From NCBI GenBank assembly GCA_008704415.1, contig VXIS01000241.1, positions 1 to 64,000 on the forward strand: a stretch of 64,000 bases of DNA, read 5' to 3'. The stretch is from Sphaerosporella brunnea. Taxonomy: Eukaryota > Ascomycota > Pezizomycetes > Pezizales > Pyronemataceae. Shown in pieces: positions 45,237-55,539 of the stretch; positions within the stretch are counted from its first letter, which is position 1; each line of letters begins with the position of its first letter. Both the position numbers and the translations under genes were made by a program. The notes below the pieces were generated by a model. That model had not been told where the DNA came from. It made no database searches and saw only the letters and a list, made by a program, of their open reading frames with translations.

Positions 45237-45829
45237 AAGGATACCAATTGTGTCATGATCACATACACACGCTAACCTTCCACAACCTGGTTTCGTCCCA
45301 CAAACAGCCCAGGCCACACCACCGACAACTCGACGTCGTTGGAGAGGGCAATGAGCACCCGCGGCCAACGCGCCGGGTTGTGGGTGGGGCATCGTGGGTG
45401 CTCACCGGGCATCCATCCGGTGCTCATCGCCAGCTGTGCCAGCAGAATATGCGGTTTCAAGTTGCCCCGCGGCGGCGCAGCGAGCCGTTGACGCCTGATG
45501 ATCCACGGAAGGGTTGCCATCTGTGGCGCATGTTGGTAGGACCTGTGGAGTTGTGAGGTCGTCCGATACCAAATCTGGCACTCTTGGCGCAAATATTTGT
45601 GATCGGAACTCCGGCGCGGGCGGTGAATGTGCCATCGGGAGCGGCAGGCAGCATCCACCGCCATTTGCGTAAACCCAACCAAAGCGGCATCTGAAATTCG
45701 CCGACCGTCGAAGTCCGGGTCATACCAAGGTGGTTCAGGATTCCACCCAGCGCCTTGCTGAATCCTGGATTCCGTCGCTGCTCTCGTTCATCGTTGTGAT
45801 TTTGATTTGCCCAAACAGTTCGCGCTCGA

Positions 45830-46270
45830 GCACGACGAAGACTCTGGGGCGGCCGCCCAGGACGTGGCCGCCCCGGAGGAGGTCGTGGTGGCGGCTGCGG
45901 AAGATGTGATGGTCGCGGTGCAGCCACAAGGGCGCTCAGGTCCCAGTCCATGGTTGGCACGATGTTCTTCTGAACATCGCGATCAGTTGCGGCCCATCTT
46001 GTTTCTTGAGGCCGCGGAAATCGTGGCGGAGACGCCGTAGGACTTTACTGAACAAGCTGGCAGGATACTCCTCGGTGAGGAGCTGGTTGATGTGCTTGTT
46101 GACGGTGCTCAGCGCCCCAGCGGCGGGAGCGGACAAGCCGCTCCAGCACCCGCCGCGGGAGGCCCTCGAGGCTGGACTTTGAAACGCTCTGAGAGCCAAC
46201 GGGAGTTAACTCTACACGTGGGGCGTTCGCCACACGCTGCATGGATAACTCAGCTCGGTGTTATGGCAGG
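45830..46270 (-). pseudogene. Tandemly duplicated coding-like segment, copy A
   Basis: The minus strand gives MALRAFQSPASRASRGGC, TEEYPASLFSKVLRRL, FRGLKKQDGPQ, and in the next frame VPTMDWDLSALVAA with a Pro/Arg-rich run. The same order appears in copy B at 46350-46745. The product is unknown; the shared frame supports past protein coding. Confidence 0.4.
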
Positions 46271-46349
46271 CCATCAACAGTGTTTTGAATGGGCTTTTAG
46301 GCTGACTGTGGGTACATCACCACATTGTTGGCAGGACGAGCCTTTGGGG

Positions 46350-46745
46350 GCGGTGACGGCGGACGAGGACGTGGTGGTCGCGGCGGAGGAGGTGATGTAG
46401 GGGCGCTCATGTCCCAGTCCACGGTTAACACCATGTTCGTCATAACAATGCGATTTTTGCGGCCCGTGTTCTTTCTTGAGGCCGCAGAGATCGGGTTGGA
46501 GACGCGGCAGTCCTTTACGGAAGAGCTTGTCAGGATACTCCTCGGGGAGGACGGGCCAAACCGGTTTCAAGATGAGGACAATGCATTCCGTCTCCAACAT
46601 CAGAGCGAGGCAATCCGGCTTCACGATCCAGCACCGGCTGCGGGAGGCTTTCGAGGCTGGACTTTGCAACGTTCTGAGAAGCAACGGGAGTTAGCGCTCC
46701 ACGTTTGGCGTTCGACACGCTGCATGTATAATGCAGCTTCGTGTT
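46350..46745 (-). pseudogene. Tandemly duplicated coding-like segment, copy B
   Basis: Reads LLRTLQSPASKASRSRC, PEEYPDKLFRKGLPRLQPD and CGLKKEHGPQ, collinear with copy A about 480 bp away in direct orientation. Copy B has about 50 extra bases in its middle. Both are followed by a Pro-rich stretch. No known domain is seen. Confidence 0.4.
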
Positions 46746-46839
46746 TGGGTAGGCCATCAACAGCTGCAGACGTAGGTAGTTGCCGGAAACAGGACGCCTC
46801 CCGGCTCTGTTGCCCATATCGAAACAGGTCAGGAGACAT

Positions 46840-46955
46840 CAGCCCGGCTGCAGCAGGGCGGTCAGCCGGGCTGATCAAAAAGCCGGCTGCGCCGGCTGCG
46901 TAAAGCAGCGCGCCGGCCCAGCCGATGCCGTTTGGGCAGGCTACTGCCAACACTG
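46840..46955. mobile_element. Truncated hAT MITE
   Basis: The right terminus GGCTACTGCCAACACTG ends at 46955, and internal GCCGGGCTGATCAAAAAGCC matches the family. The left terminus is not intact, so the copy is eroded or truncated. Confidence 0.6.
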
Positions 46956-48203
46956 GTTTGCCGCCATATGCCGGCTGATGCTTTGTTAGCTGTGATTCGG
47001 GAGTAGCATGTGAAGAATGGTGACTACCAGGTGCGATGTGGGTCGAAGCGCTTGGACTGGTGTATGTTGACCCGTAGTACTGCCTCATGCTGCGTTAGCT
47101 AAGTTTCGGGAGGGGGATGTGGAGGATGCCTACTCCGCGTTGTGTCGCAGAGCTTGGATTGACTCGATGGCTTTTGCAGGACAAATGGATTGGTGGGTGT
47201 TGAGTCGATATACTGCTGAGTTAGAGGAGATTCGGGAGGAGGATGTCGAGCATGCCAACTACGCGTCGCGATGGTGTGGAGGACGGTGGTTTAAAGAGCT
47301 TCAAAAGACCCGCTTTCTTTTCCAGGTTAAATGCTAGTTGTTGGGTCGAAAGGAGCATTGCTAAGTGGGTCGTACGTTTGTGAAAAAACCTCCACAGCCC
47401 TATTTTTCAGCCATGAATTGCCACGTACACCTGGGGCTAGCACCTAGGGCATAACCTACCCGCACCATACTATATCCTGCTCTTTGCGCAGGTTTGGGGG
47501 TTGTATGCTGGCCATATGCCGACAAAAAAACCGGTCAAAAAACATCTTTTACTCAAGAACTGGCACAGTAGGTGAAGCGCAGGCCTCACGCAGCTAAAAG
47601 AACGATCTCCGACTACGAAAAGATGAATTTATCCATCCTTGATTGCGATATGAAGCAGGAAACGCGGTGGAATATCACGTTGTCGCTCATGCTGCTGCTT
47701 CAGAAGAGGGCTACTGCCACTGTCAAAACATCAAAGGGATGATCAAAAGCCGCGAAAGATGGTGACAAACACCACCCCCCCCCCCGGAAATACAGGTGCA
47801 AGCAGGAGAAGCACTAAAAGGTAGAGTGCAGGCTGCCTCAAACCGACCCGTCACTGACCTCGCGGGACAAGGCCTCCATGAGGATATCTGAGCGATCTTC
47901 GCAGGCTATGAGTGGTGAGTGGCGTCAGGATCGAGGGCGCGTCTTCACGTGCAGTGCCTCCCTAGACACAGGCGATCTCAACTGGCACAGTTCCAAGCGG
48001 CTGACACCCGAAGCAGTGTTTGGTATACCCAGAGGTCTATGATGCGCAGTCTGGCCTACCGCTGTCGTTGAGTGGCCCATTCGAGGCTGGCGGGGTTCAT
48101 ATTTGATGGGTATAACAGCGTGAGGGTTAGCCTCCCGGCTGCAACAGGGCGTGCGCCACCTTGCGTGCAACAACTACAGGCTAGGGTGGACGCCCAGATA
48201 TGT
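46956..48203. other. No supported gene; a degenerate TIR-like sequence at about 47824
   Basis: A single TAGAGTGCAGGCTGCCTCAAACC resembles the TA-flanked MITE end, without partner. A poly-C run lies at 47775-47790. Otherwise nothing is recognised. Confidence 0.4.
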
Positions 48204-48672
48204 CATTCGACCAGCGTTCGACACGGTCCGTTCGGGCCAGTCCTCGCTCAGCACCGAACTGGACCACATTTCGTGGTCCGGTCCCCGTCGAGGACCAGAA
48301 CTGGCAGTCTTTGAGGCGGCACGAACTGGACCAGCTGCAGACAAATGCGGTCAACTATGTCCGCGGTTGACGGCGGTCGACTGCAGTTGGCGGCAGACGA
48401 CTGGATATGGGCGGGTTCAAAGAGATCTATTCTCAAGATATACATACATAACATTCTACCACCGCTCCGTTGACTCCACTCCCTTGCCTTGCATTCTTTT
48501 TCTAACCCATCCTCATAGAGCGCATCTCGCATCGACTCTACCTCCCGAATGTCATCACAGCTGGGCGCAATCAAACCATCACGATGCCAACGTTTAAGAC
48601 ACTCAATGGCGTTGATTACGACGTCGCCTATGGCACACCAACGCTGGGTGAGTGTGATCTTTGCCACACTGA

Positions 48673-49194
48673 ATACCTGTAAGATTATTACACTTAGTAT
48701 GAGTCTTTCTTACGTATTTCCTTACTAAGATATAAAACTATATGGCAGTAACGATGGTAGGATGACAGCATTCTACGAGTTTCCATTACTTTCTTTTCTA
48801 TGTTTTGTCACCATGTTTCTAGCACTTTCTAGCCCCTTCGATGCTACGTCACTTTGGAACCTTCTAGTTTCCACAAGGCGGACTTGTAGGTCTTCTAGAC
48901 CATTCTTTCTATACTTACGAATTTGCCACCAAATCATTATCACATGATGTACTCAGCATCGTTGGCTATAAAAGCTGCGAGCTTTTCCTACATTCATTCT
49001 TTTTCTCTTCTTTCGATACGGCCTTTCGAGCAGCCCAGATTGTATCGACTATCATCAATAAATACTGAGTTGATCAGTGACCTGAGTGCGAGTATTCTCT
49101 TGGTATTTATCAAGTCAGATACACAAACGGTTCTGAGTTTATTTGCATCTGTGAAATAGCGGATCTTATAAACTCACGAAAAGGTTACAATACT
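48673..49194. mobile_element. Solo LTR (512 bp) with 5-bp TSD
   Basis: AT-rich sequence running from TGTAAGATTATTACAC at 48678 to AAAAGGTTACA at 49189, with TG...CA termini and short inverted ends TGTAA/TTACA. Flanks ATACC and ATACT are a 5-bp TSD with one mismatch. Inside are a TATA box (48967-48974) and an AATAAA polyadenylation-type signal near 49057. It splits the hAT coding sequence between AEPEPVF and SVAKITL. It does not obviously match sequence next to the copia element at 52.4 kb, so it belongs to another LTR family. Confidence 0.82.
48967..48974 (+). promoter_or_regulatory. LTR TATA box
   Basis: TATAAAAG within the solo LTR, with a C/T-rich initiator-like stretch about 25 bp downstream and AATAAA 80 bp further on, indicates plus-strand transcription from this LTR. 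Confidence 0.6.
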
Positions 49195-49375
49195 GGCTCT
49201 GGCTCTGCTCAGACAGACATTCTTACATAAGAATTTCCGCAGTCCACCGCCGTTGTCCGCAGTCCAAACCAGTTCCCATTCTCCATGGAGTCGATCGATG
49301 CCAGCGCAGACTGGGATCAGTCGCTTCGGTCCGGACTGCAGTGATACACGCACCGTGCCGAACACGGCATTGGAT

Positions 49376-50990
49376 ACACCCACAATATCTCCACATTGCG
49401 CTAGGGCGGAGACAGACCATTGGCAAGAAAGCGCCATTTCCTGCTACTGCGCAAAATCACTAAAACCTCCACACATTTCACCCCCAATCATTGCGGCCCT
49501 CGAGACCAGGCCACTCTAGCTCTCCTGCCAGCTACAAATAATGGTCGTCCTTGCCGCGCACGACGGGTACCAAATCTACGAAAACGCCCGCTAAAACCTG
49601 ATGGCCATTCTGCAGGCGAGCCCATCGACGACCAGCCGGGTTTGGAGGGAAAATGGGGTAATAATTCTGAACCGCATCGTGGTCAATCATCACGCCATGC
49701 TTTCTGTATCGCCCCTATGTACTGCGCGATTGCTTTCGGTTTGCCACTTCAAAGTTGAATATGCTGCCTCATTCGCGGGCAGAAGCGTTGCCGATAGGGT
49801 GTGGACATACGTTGGACCGGAACGTCGCAAATGGTAACGGTGGTGACCGCTGACAGGCGGTATGGTACAGTGAAGAGAAGGCGGATTGCATACCCTCAAA
49901 ACACCGCAATATTTCATTTTCACCAACGGCACAAGCGGCCCGCCGCGGTCACTTCGCATATCAACCCGTCCCTTTTGACATCATGGCTCAAAACATTTCT
50001 AGCCCTCCGGCCGGCTGACTACCGATCAACGCTGATCCCCTGTGAAGGAGTGCCTCGTCGAGCGACCTGAGGAGCATCATGTACCAAACCTGTCATGTGG
50101 GCAAGGGTAGCGATGAGATAGTACTGAATACTCTCGCGGATATTGTGGCGGCAGGGTTCCTGAATATGATGGACGGGGCAGCGCACGCCCAGAGATACCG
50201 TACAGTGGTGGATGTGACCGAGATGCAGTCATCACCACGCCGGGAGGAGGAGGAGGAGCAGGAATGAGAGGGCATTGGCAGGGCTGATTGCGCGCTAAGA
50301 CAACGAACACGGCGGCATTGGTGGTTTCCTGTTTTCAGTCGTCGCTTGAACGAGTGACCGCATGTGGCGGGTTACCCGACGGCCCCGACCACCTCTGCAG
50401 TGCATAGTAGGTTGGGCGTGCGACACCACTGGACCACGTGGTTGGGCCGGGGTTCAGAGGGTTCATGTTTCTGACACAACCAACTCACGTTCTCGTTTCT
50501 TTCCAGTAATGCAACAGTAGCTAACATCCATCAGGTCTTATGGAGGCAGTTCCTGAAGATTTGGAGTCTGTGAAGCCATGGCTCGTTTTCAAATACTGGC
50601 GATGCACTCAGCGTAATACCCAGGCCTGCCGAATCTACTGGAGATCACAGAAAAACTTTCGAAGCTTAAATTTTGACTTTTTGCGCGTGCTCGCTCTCGC
50701 CGGATAAGCGAACATCAAAAAGTTCATTTTCGCGAAAATTGCAAAGCGGTTCCACCAACTTTGACGGGCAAAAGACTGTGAAAAAGGGGCAAGAGGGACC
50801 CAGATATCGAAGGCGGGAGGGTGGCGGCTACATCTCGCCGACAGTTTGTAGGTAAGCATTTACGTCTTATTTTTTTCACCGTGACCTGAAAACGCGTCCT
50901 GTCATGGCGACGTCATTCGCCTCGACGTCAAACAAAACTTTCGGCCCGGTGCTAGCACGCGCAAAAAGGCAAATTTGATCTCCGCAAACG
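49376..50990. other. No supported gene
   Basis: Short overlapping frames only. No transposon end or RNA gene is recognised. Confidence 0.4.
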
Positions 50991-50995
50991 TTTCT

Positions 50996-51190
50996 CTATT
51001 CTTGAGTAGATTCGGTATAGGGAAGGCGCCACCTTTCGAGACGAGAAGTACAGAGGGCCGGTCTATACCAGTCACCGGCGGGTCTGACAGCGAGACCCAG
51101 GCGCAGATGGACAATAAATTCTGTATTGATCACCGCCCCTGCGTTCGCTCTGAACTTTGGTCTCCACCACTTCGTAGTGCCACTTCTGCA
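50996..51190. repeat. Dispersed repeat, copy 2 (inverted relative to 5745-5960)
   Basis: Shares TATAGGGAAGGCGCCACC, GTCTATACCAGTCACCGGCG and CCCCTGCGTTCGCTCTGAAC-type blocks with the reverse complement of 5745-5960. In both copies one frame preserves the pattern R(A/S)IP-TGGS-S--QAQM, a faint coding hint. Confidence 0.6.
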
Positions 51191-51559
51191 CCAAAAAGCC
51201 AAAACAGACACGGAGCACCTCCTCAAGAGGTGCGCCAAGTGGCGCCGGTAACAGGATGTGATGTGGAACAGGATCCGGGGCGCCACCCAGCAGATGGGGA
51301 CGAAGGGCAGTGGGTGGAGAAAGACAACGACGGCCATGGAAGCCATCATGGCAGATGAGCGCTGTACCGCAGCGATCTCGGACTTCCTGGTTTGCACTGA
51401 GGTGGGCAAGTGGCCGTCTATACCAGACGCAGCATAAGCGATTGCGGGAGCGATCAGATCGCCGGAGAGGCTATCAAAATGTTTTTGACTATATCTCCTT
51501 TGTCCAAATACACGCTTCTCCTTTGTCCTCTCCTCTGTCTTCTCCTATGCCTTTGCCTT

Positions 51560-51660
51560 AACACATGCACGTCGGTGGGCACATGAGGTCCAAGGGTAGT
51601 CTTTGTAATTCACCTGTATGTCATGGCCGCAAGCGGCCGAATACATCATGATTAAAACAA
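51560..51660 (+). mobile_element. LINE 3' tail fragment
   Basis: The sequence ATGTCATGGCCGCAAGCGGC, then CGAATACATCATGATTAAAA and CAAAACAAAA, matches the 3' end of the LINE at 42103-43137, including the hairpin and A-rich tail. It is probably a very short 5'-truncated insertion; TSDs were not resolved. Confidence 0.7.
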
Positions 51661-52400
51661 AACAAAATCCACCACGTCGTACCCCCATCTGCACCGTGTC
51701 CGCTGCTTGCTTTCCGACGAAAACATCCGTGCGACAACTAGGCCTCTATCTGGCTGCCCCTCATAAGGAACGGATGTACAAGAGTCTTAACACATCGAAG
51801 GCGAAGATTGGCAGCAAGGCTTGCGTCCACCCACATTGGCGATCCAGCAGGCGACCCCCTGCGAGCAGCCGCAGTCAGCAAACGGCCCCCGTCCGGAAAG
51901 CCTGCCACGGCAATAAGGACCCTCATGCGTTTCGTACGCGATAACGCCTTCGGAGAGCCAGCGCCTCCCTCTCAGCCCACAAACCTCATGGGCAAACTCG
52001 CCGCAACACTACCCCGCAGCGATATCGAACCCACCTCACTGAGGACAGCAACACCGAAGGGTCGCATCGTCATCGAAGACGCAGAAACGGCAAACGCCGC
52101 AGCAGTGAGATAACAGAGTCCAACCAGCACGACGCGGACTGTGTATTCGGACGGCTCCCGTCGGCAAGAGGGGCATTGCGGCTATGCAGCGGTCTCGCAG
52201 ACTGACCCAGGGTCCGACACGTGGTGCCGCGCGGCCGAATAAACCTGTTGCAACTTCTGTTTTTGAGGCGGGCTTTACCAGAACTCGCGAGTGATGGTCA
52301 GTCAGCCATGCTTGAGGAGGGGAGGCTCCGTTTGTTTGCACTTCTACTCTCTACTTAAGCAAGCTACAATTAGTACCCCAATTAGACTTTGCTCATTACC
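51661..52400. other. No gene called; upstream flank of copia gag
   Basis: If the copia element kept its 5' LTR and primer-binding site they would lie here. I could not identify a matching pair of LTRs by eye. A 101-codon frame (51808) has no motif. Confidence 0.35.
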
Positions 52401-52412
52401 AATTCCTGACAG

Positions 52413-53963
52413 GTGATCAGCCCGGGCCGCGTCGACCCAGAAAACAACAACACCAAGGACGTTTTCAAACACGCGAAGGGTTCGTTTGAGCGCCTCAACT
52501 CGCTCAACTACCCGACGTGGAAGCTCAATTGCCGCTACCTCCTTCTCGCAATGGACTCGTGCGAGATAGTCACCGGTGACGAGGCAGCACCAATCATCCC
52601 TGGCGATGGAAATCTTCTTCATATCGGAGTCGCAACTAGGCTTTTCAAGGACTTCAAGCAGCGGAAGCAGGATGCGACGTTTGTCATTTTCAACTCCTAC
52701 GGTGTTTCCGTGCAAGCCCACATCAATCGAACGGATGATCCCAGGGAGATGCGAGAGACCGTCGCCCGCATCTTTGATACGGCGAACCATACTATCGGAC
52801 GACAAGCACTCCTTCGAGACCTCATGGCCCTGAAGCCTAGTCCAGGCAGGGTTGTCAGTAGCCGGCCGAAATAGCCAGCCTTGGCGCGGCTGGCTTCATA
52901 GCCCAGCCAGCCGCGCCGGCTTTTTAAGTAGCCAGCCGCGTCAGCCGCGTCGGCCGGCAGGCCAGGCTGCAACCGCTGCATCGTCGAGTGATCGTCAGTG
53001 AGCGATATACCAGTACCCCACGGTCGTTCCCCACCCCTTCAAGTTGCGAGACCCGTTAATCATTGCGCAAGAATGGATCACCGCCCACCCGCATTGTCTC
53101 TTAATCTGCCTTTTGTCCCCGCCCGCGTTGTCTCTTAATCTGCCTTTTTTCCCGGCTCGCAATTGTATTTTGTTTTTGTCAGCCAGAGAGGGGTGCAGTT
53201 TCGTTTACTAGTATCGGGTGTGCGCTCGTTCTATTTTCAACGCGAATGCCATCTATCCGCAGTAGCAAACTCACCACGTCCCCCCGTGAAGAAGCCGGAT
53301 GCAGCCGTTCGATGGCTGCAGCCCAAATCGCGCAGCGCCAAGGCAGCCATTCGAAGCCCAGCCCAGCCGCGCCGGCCGGCTGGCTACTGACAACTCTGAC
53401 TCCAGGCGAGATAATCGACGCCTGGTTCGTCGGCCTAGTTGATATGCGCAACCGTCTCATAGACACGCCCGAGGCGATCAGCGATATGAGATTGAAAACT
53501 CATATCTTCAACAGCCTACCGGAGGTGTTTGATTTGACTCCAGAATGAGCCGGAGCTCTCAGTCGAAGTCGTTATTGCTCGCCTCAAACTAGATGAGCAT
53601 ACAAGGGAAATGAGGGTAAAATCTGAAGCTACTACTGAGGCTTACTATTCCATCACAAATCCAGGACAAGGACGTGGCGGAGGTCGTGCAGGTTGTCGAG
53701 GTTGTGGAGGACGTCAAGGTGCTTCCGGAAGCAAATGGTGCACTTTCTGATGCACCTCAACCCACGACACTGAAGAGTGCAGGCCCAAGCAGTGGATCCA
53801 TAAGAAGCAGCGCAGGTTCGACGGCTCGACGGAGTCCAACGACAAGTGTTTTCTCTGCGGAGAAACTGGCCACTTCATTGCAAACTGCCCAGTCAAGAAG
53901 TGTGGCGAGGAGGCGCGTCAGAAGAAGATGATGAGAAAGATGGAGGCAGAAGATGGATACTGA
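52413..53963 (+). pseudogene. copia gag with zinc knuckle (interrupted)
   Basis: Begins with a gag-like region (SFERLNSLNYPTWKLNCRYL, typical of copia UBN2/DUF4219 gag). It continues to DLMALKPSPG at 52846, where the hAT element is inserted, and resumes at 53399 with TPGEIIDAWFVGLVDMRN and SLPEVFD. After a frameshift near 53546 the frame NEPELSVEVVIARLKLDEHT continues, with a TGA near 53748, to the knuckle CFLCGETGHFIANC (C-x2-C-x4-H-x4-C) at about 53850-53891. The stop at 53963 may be natural or a decay stop. Confidence 0.85.
52839..53406. mobile_element. hAT MITE inserted in copia gag
   Basis: Termini CAGGGTTGTCAGTAGCC (52847) and GGCTACTGACAACTCTG (to 53398). Flanks AGTCCAGG and ACTCCAGG give an 8-bp TSD with one mismatch. 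Removing the insertion rejoins the gag reading frame without a shift. The 552-bp interior shares the GCCGGC-rich ends of the family but has a different centre. It is non-coding. Confidence 0.9.
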
Positions 53964-54002
53964 CGGTCTCCGGGAGCGTCCACGGCTTACAACTCTGAGG
54001 TC

Positions 54003-54431
54003 ATGCTGTCGACTGCAGTGTCAAAATCTACCTCAGAGTTCTGGGCGGTGGATTCTGCTGCCACGGACCATATGTGTAACAATAACCATGCTTTTACAGG
54101 GTTACTAACGGCACGAAAAATGATAGTCAAACTAGGCGATCATCGCGAAGTTCACTCAAACTGTTACGGATACATAATACTAATAGCGAATACCACTATT
54201 CGTGCCTTATACATACCAGAATTCCACATCTCTCTACTCTCGGTTCGAAAACTAGACAAAGATGGCTGGACTACGACCTTTGGTGATGGGAAAGCGGTCC
54301 TACGCGATTTGAGACGGTTAGGAAGGGTTTTCACAGTACCAAACATCGACAACCTATATCGCTTCAAACTTCACCAGATAGAAGAAGCTCATGCAGTCGT
54401 AACTAGATCAAAGGCACGGAATCAGCCTTAG
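54003..54431 (+). pseudogene. copia protease region
   Basis: FWAVDSAATDHMCNN carries the aspartic protease motif (D-S-A, matching the copia D-S-G/A consensus). It is followed by the usual IPEFHISLLSVRKLDKDGW block that separates protease from integrase in copia polyproteins. The frame ends at a TAG at 54429, a premature stop relative to intact elements. Confidence 0.85.
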
Positions 54432-54539
54432 ACGCAAATTGGACCCGACGAACCGATCTTCGAGGATGCAACAACCCTTGAACCAAACGAGCAAATCGAA
54501 GAGACAGCCTCACCTAACGCTGATACGATCTCGATCGAC

Positions 54540-55230
54540 TTGGATGGTGCGGCGCAAATGGAACGGGCCAAACACGGTCAAAAGTTTGAGAGGAAAGCAG
54601 TTCGACGAGCGTCTGACCCGTTCGAACTCATTCACTCAGACTTAAGCGGTGCTTTTGAATCCAGTGCCGCTGGAGCGGCGTACTATTTCGTTTACATTGA
54701 CGATCACACGCGACATACAGAATTCTATTTCCTGACCAGGAAGTCAGCTGCAGAAGTGATCTCCAAGTTCAGGCATTTTCAAGCATGGACCATGACTCAA
54801 GGGTATATAATCAAGAGATTCCGCTGCGACAACAGACGAGGAGAGTTCAGCAACAGCGACTTCCAAGATGCAACGAGTGACGCTGGTATTATGTGCAAAC
54901 CTGCACCGCCATTCACACAACACAAAAATGGGGTTGATACTTACACTGAACACGAAAGCAAGAAGCATGATGCTAGATGCTAAAGTCCCCATGCGCTTCC
55001 AGGCCGAAGCAGTCAAAACAGCCTACTACCTCCACCGACGCACACCAAGGTCCAGTCAGCAAGGTGATACCAGTATGGCTCCACACGAGGCACTCTATGG
55101 AGTCCAACCAAAATTGCCCCATCTCAGAAGGTTTGGCTGCATCCTGTACAAGTATATACCGAAAGAACAGAGAAATGGCAAGTTCAGCGATCGAGCTAAA
55201 CCTTGCATGATGCTTGGATACGTTGACTAA
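54540..55230 (+). pseudogene. copia integrase (frameshifted)
   Basis: HSDLSGAFESSAAGAAYYFV supplies the first core Asp and RCDNRRGEFSN the second. After a frameshift near 54930 (KNGV) the frame continues as SMMLDAKVPMRFQAEAVKTA, YYLHRRTPRS, then PHLRRFGCILYKYIPKEQRN and ends at 55230. The H-x-C zinc-binding part upstream is not clearly visible. The catalytic Glu region is blurred by the frameshift. Confidence 0.85.
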
Positions 55231-55433
55231 ACATCCAAGATTTGGGCGATATGGGACTTCAGCAGCCGCCCACGGGGTCGAGCTGGCGAATGCTCCAATG
55301 TCATCTTCGCCAAGGATCAAGACAGGTTCGAAAACAGGAATGATCCTGGTATATCTCTGGAAGACTGGCCTGAAGCAGAAGCCAACGATGACGATGACGA
55401 GCATGGAGATCCGGATGCTGTCCATATAGAATG

Positions 55434-55508
55434 TACGTACGATGACGATGATGATGACGATGACGATGACGATGACGATGACTATGACAATGACAATGAC
55501 AATGGCGA
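55434..55508. repeat. (GATGAC)n hexanucleotide repeat inside copia
   Basis: About ten GATGAC/AATGAC units lie in the acidic linker between integrase and reverse transcriptase. An Asp/Glu-rich linker is usual there, and the repeat looks like slippage expansion of it. Confidence 0.85.
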
Positions 55509-55539
55509 TGAAGATTACACCGCTGAAGATTCCGACAGA

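Larger units (their letters stand above)
48204..49375 (-). mobile_element. hAT derivative with nested solo LTR
   Basis: Ends CAGCGTTCGACACGGTCCG (48212) and the inverted CGCACCGTGCCGAACACGG (to 49367) match at about 15 of 19 positions. Flanks CATTCGAC and CATTGGAT match 6 of 8. Minus-strand coding at 48690-48450 is a hAT C-terminus (AKITLTQRWCAIGDVVINAI, ECLKRWHRDGLI). Upstream AEPEPVF coding resumes beyond the LTR at 49194. Without the LTR and its duplication the element is about 640 bp, close to the size of the copies at 11.2 and 31.2 kb. Confidence 0.72.

Noticed and set aside
52300..52412. copia 5' LTR and primer-binding site
   Set aside because: No matching sequence was found after 57500 and no TG...CA pair with TSD; calling an LTR would be a guess.
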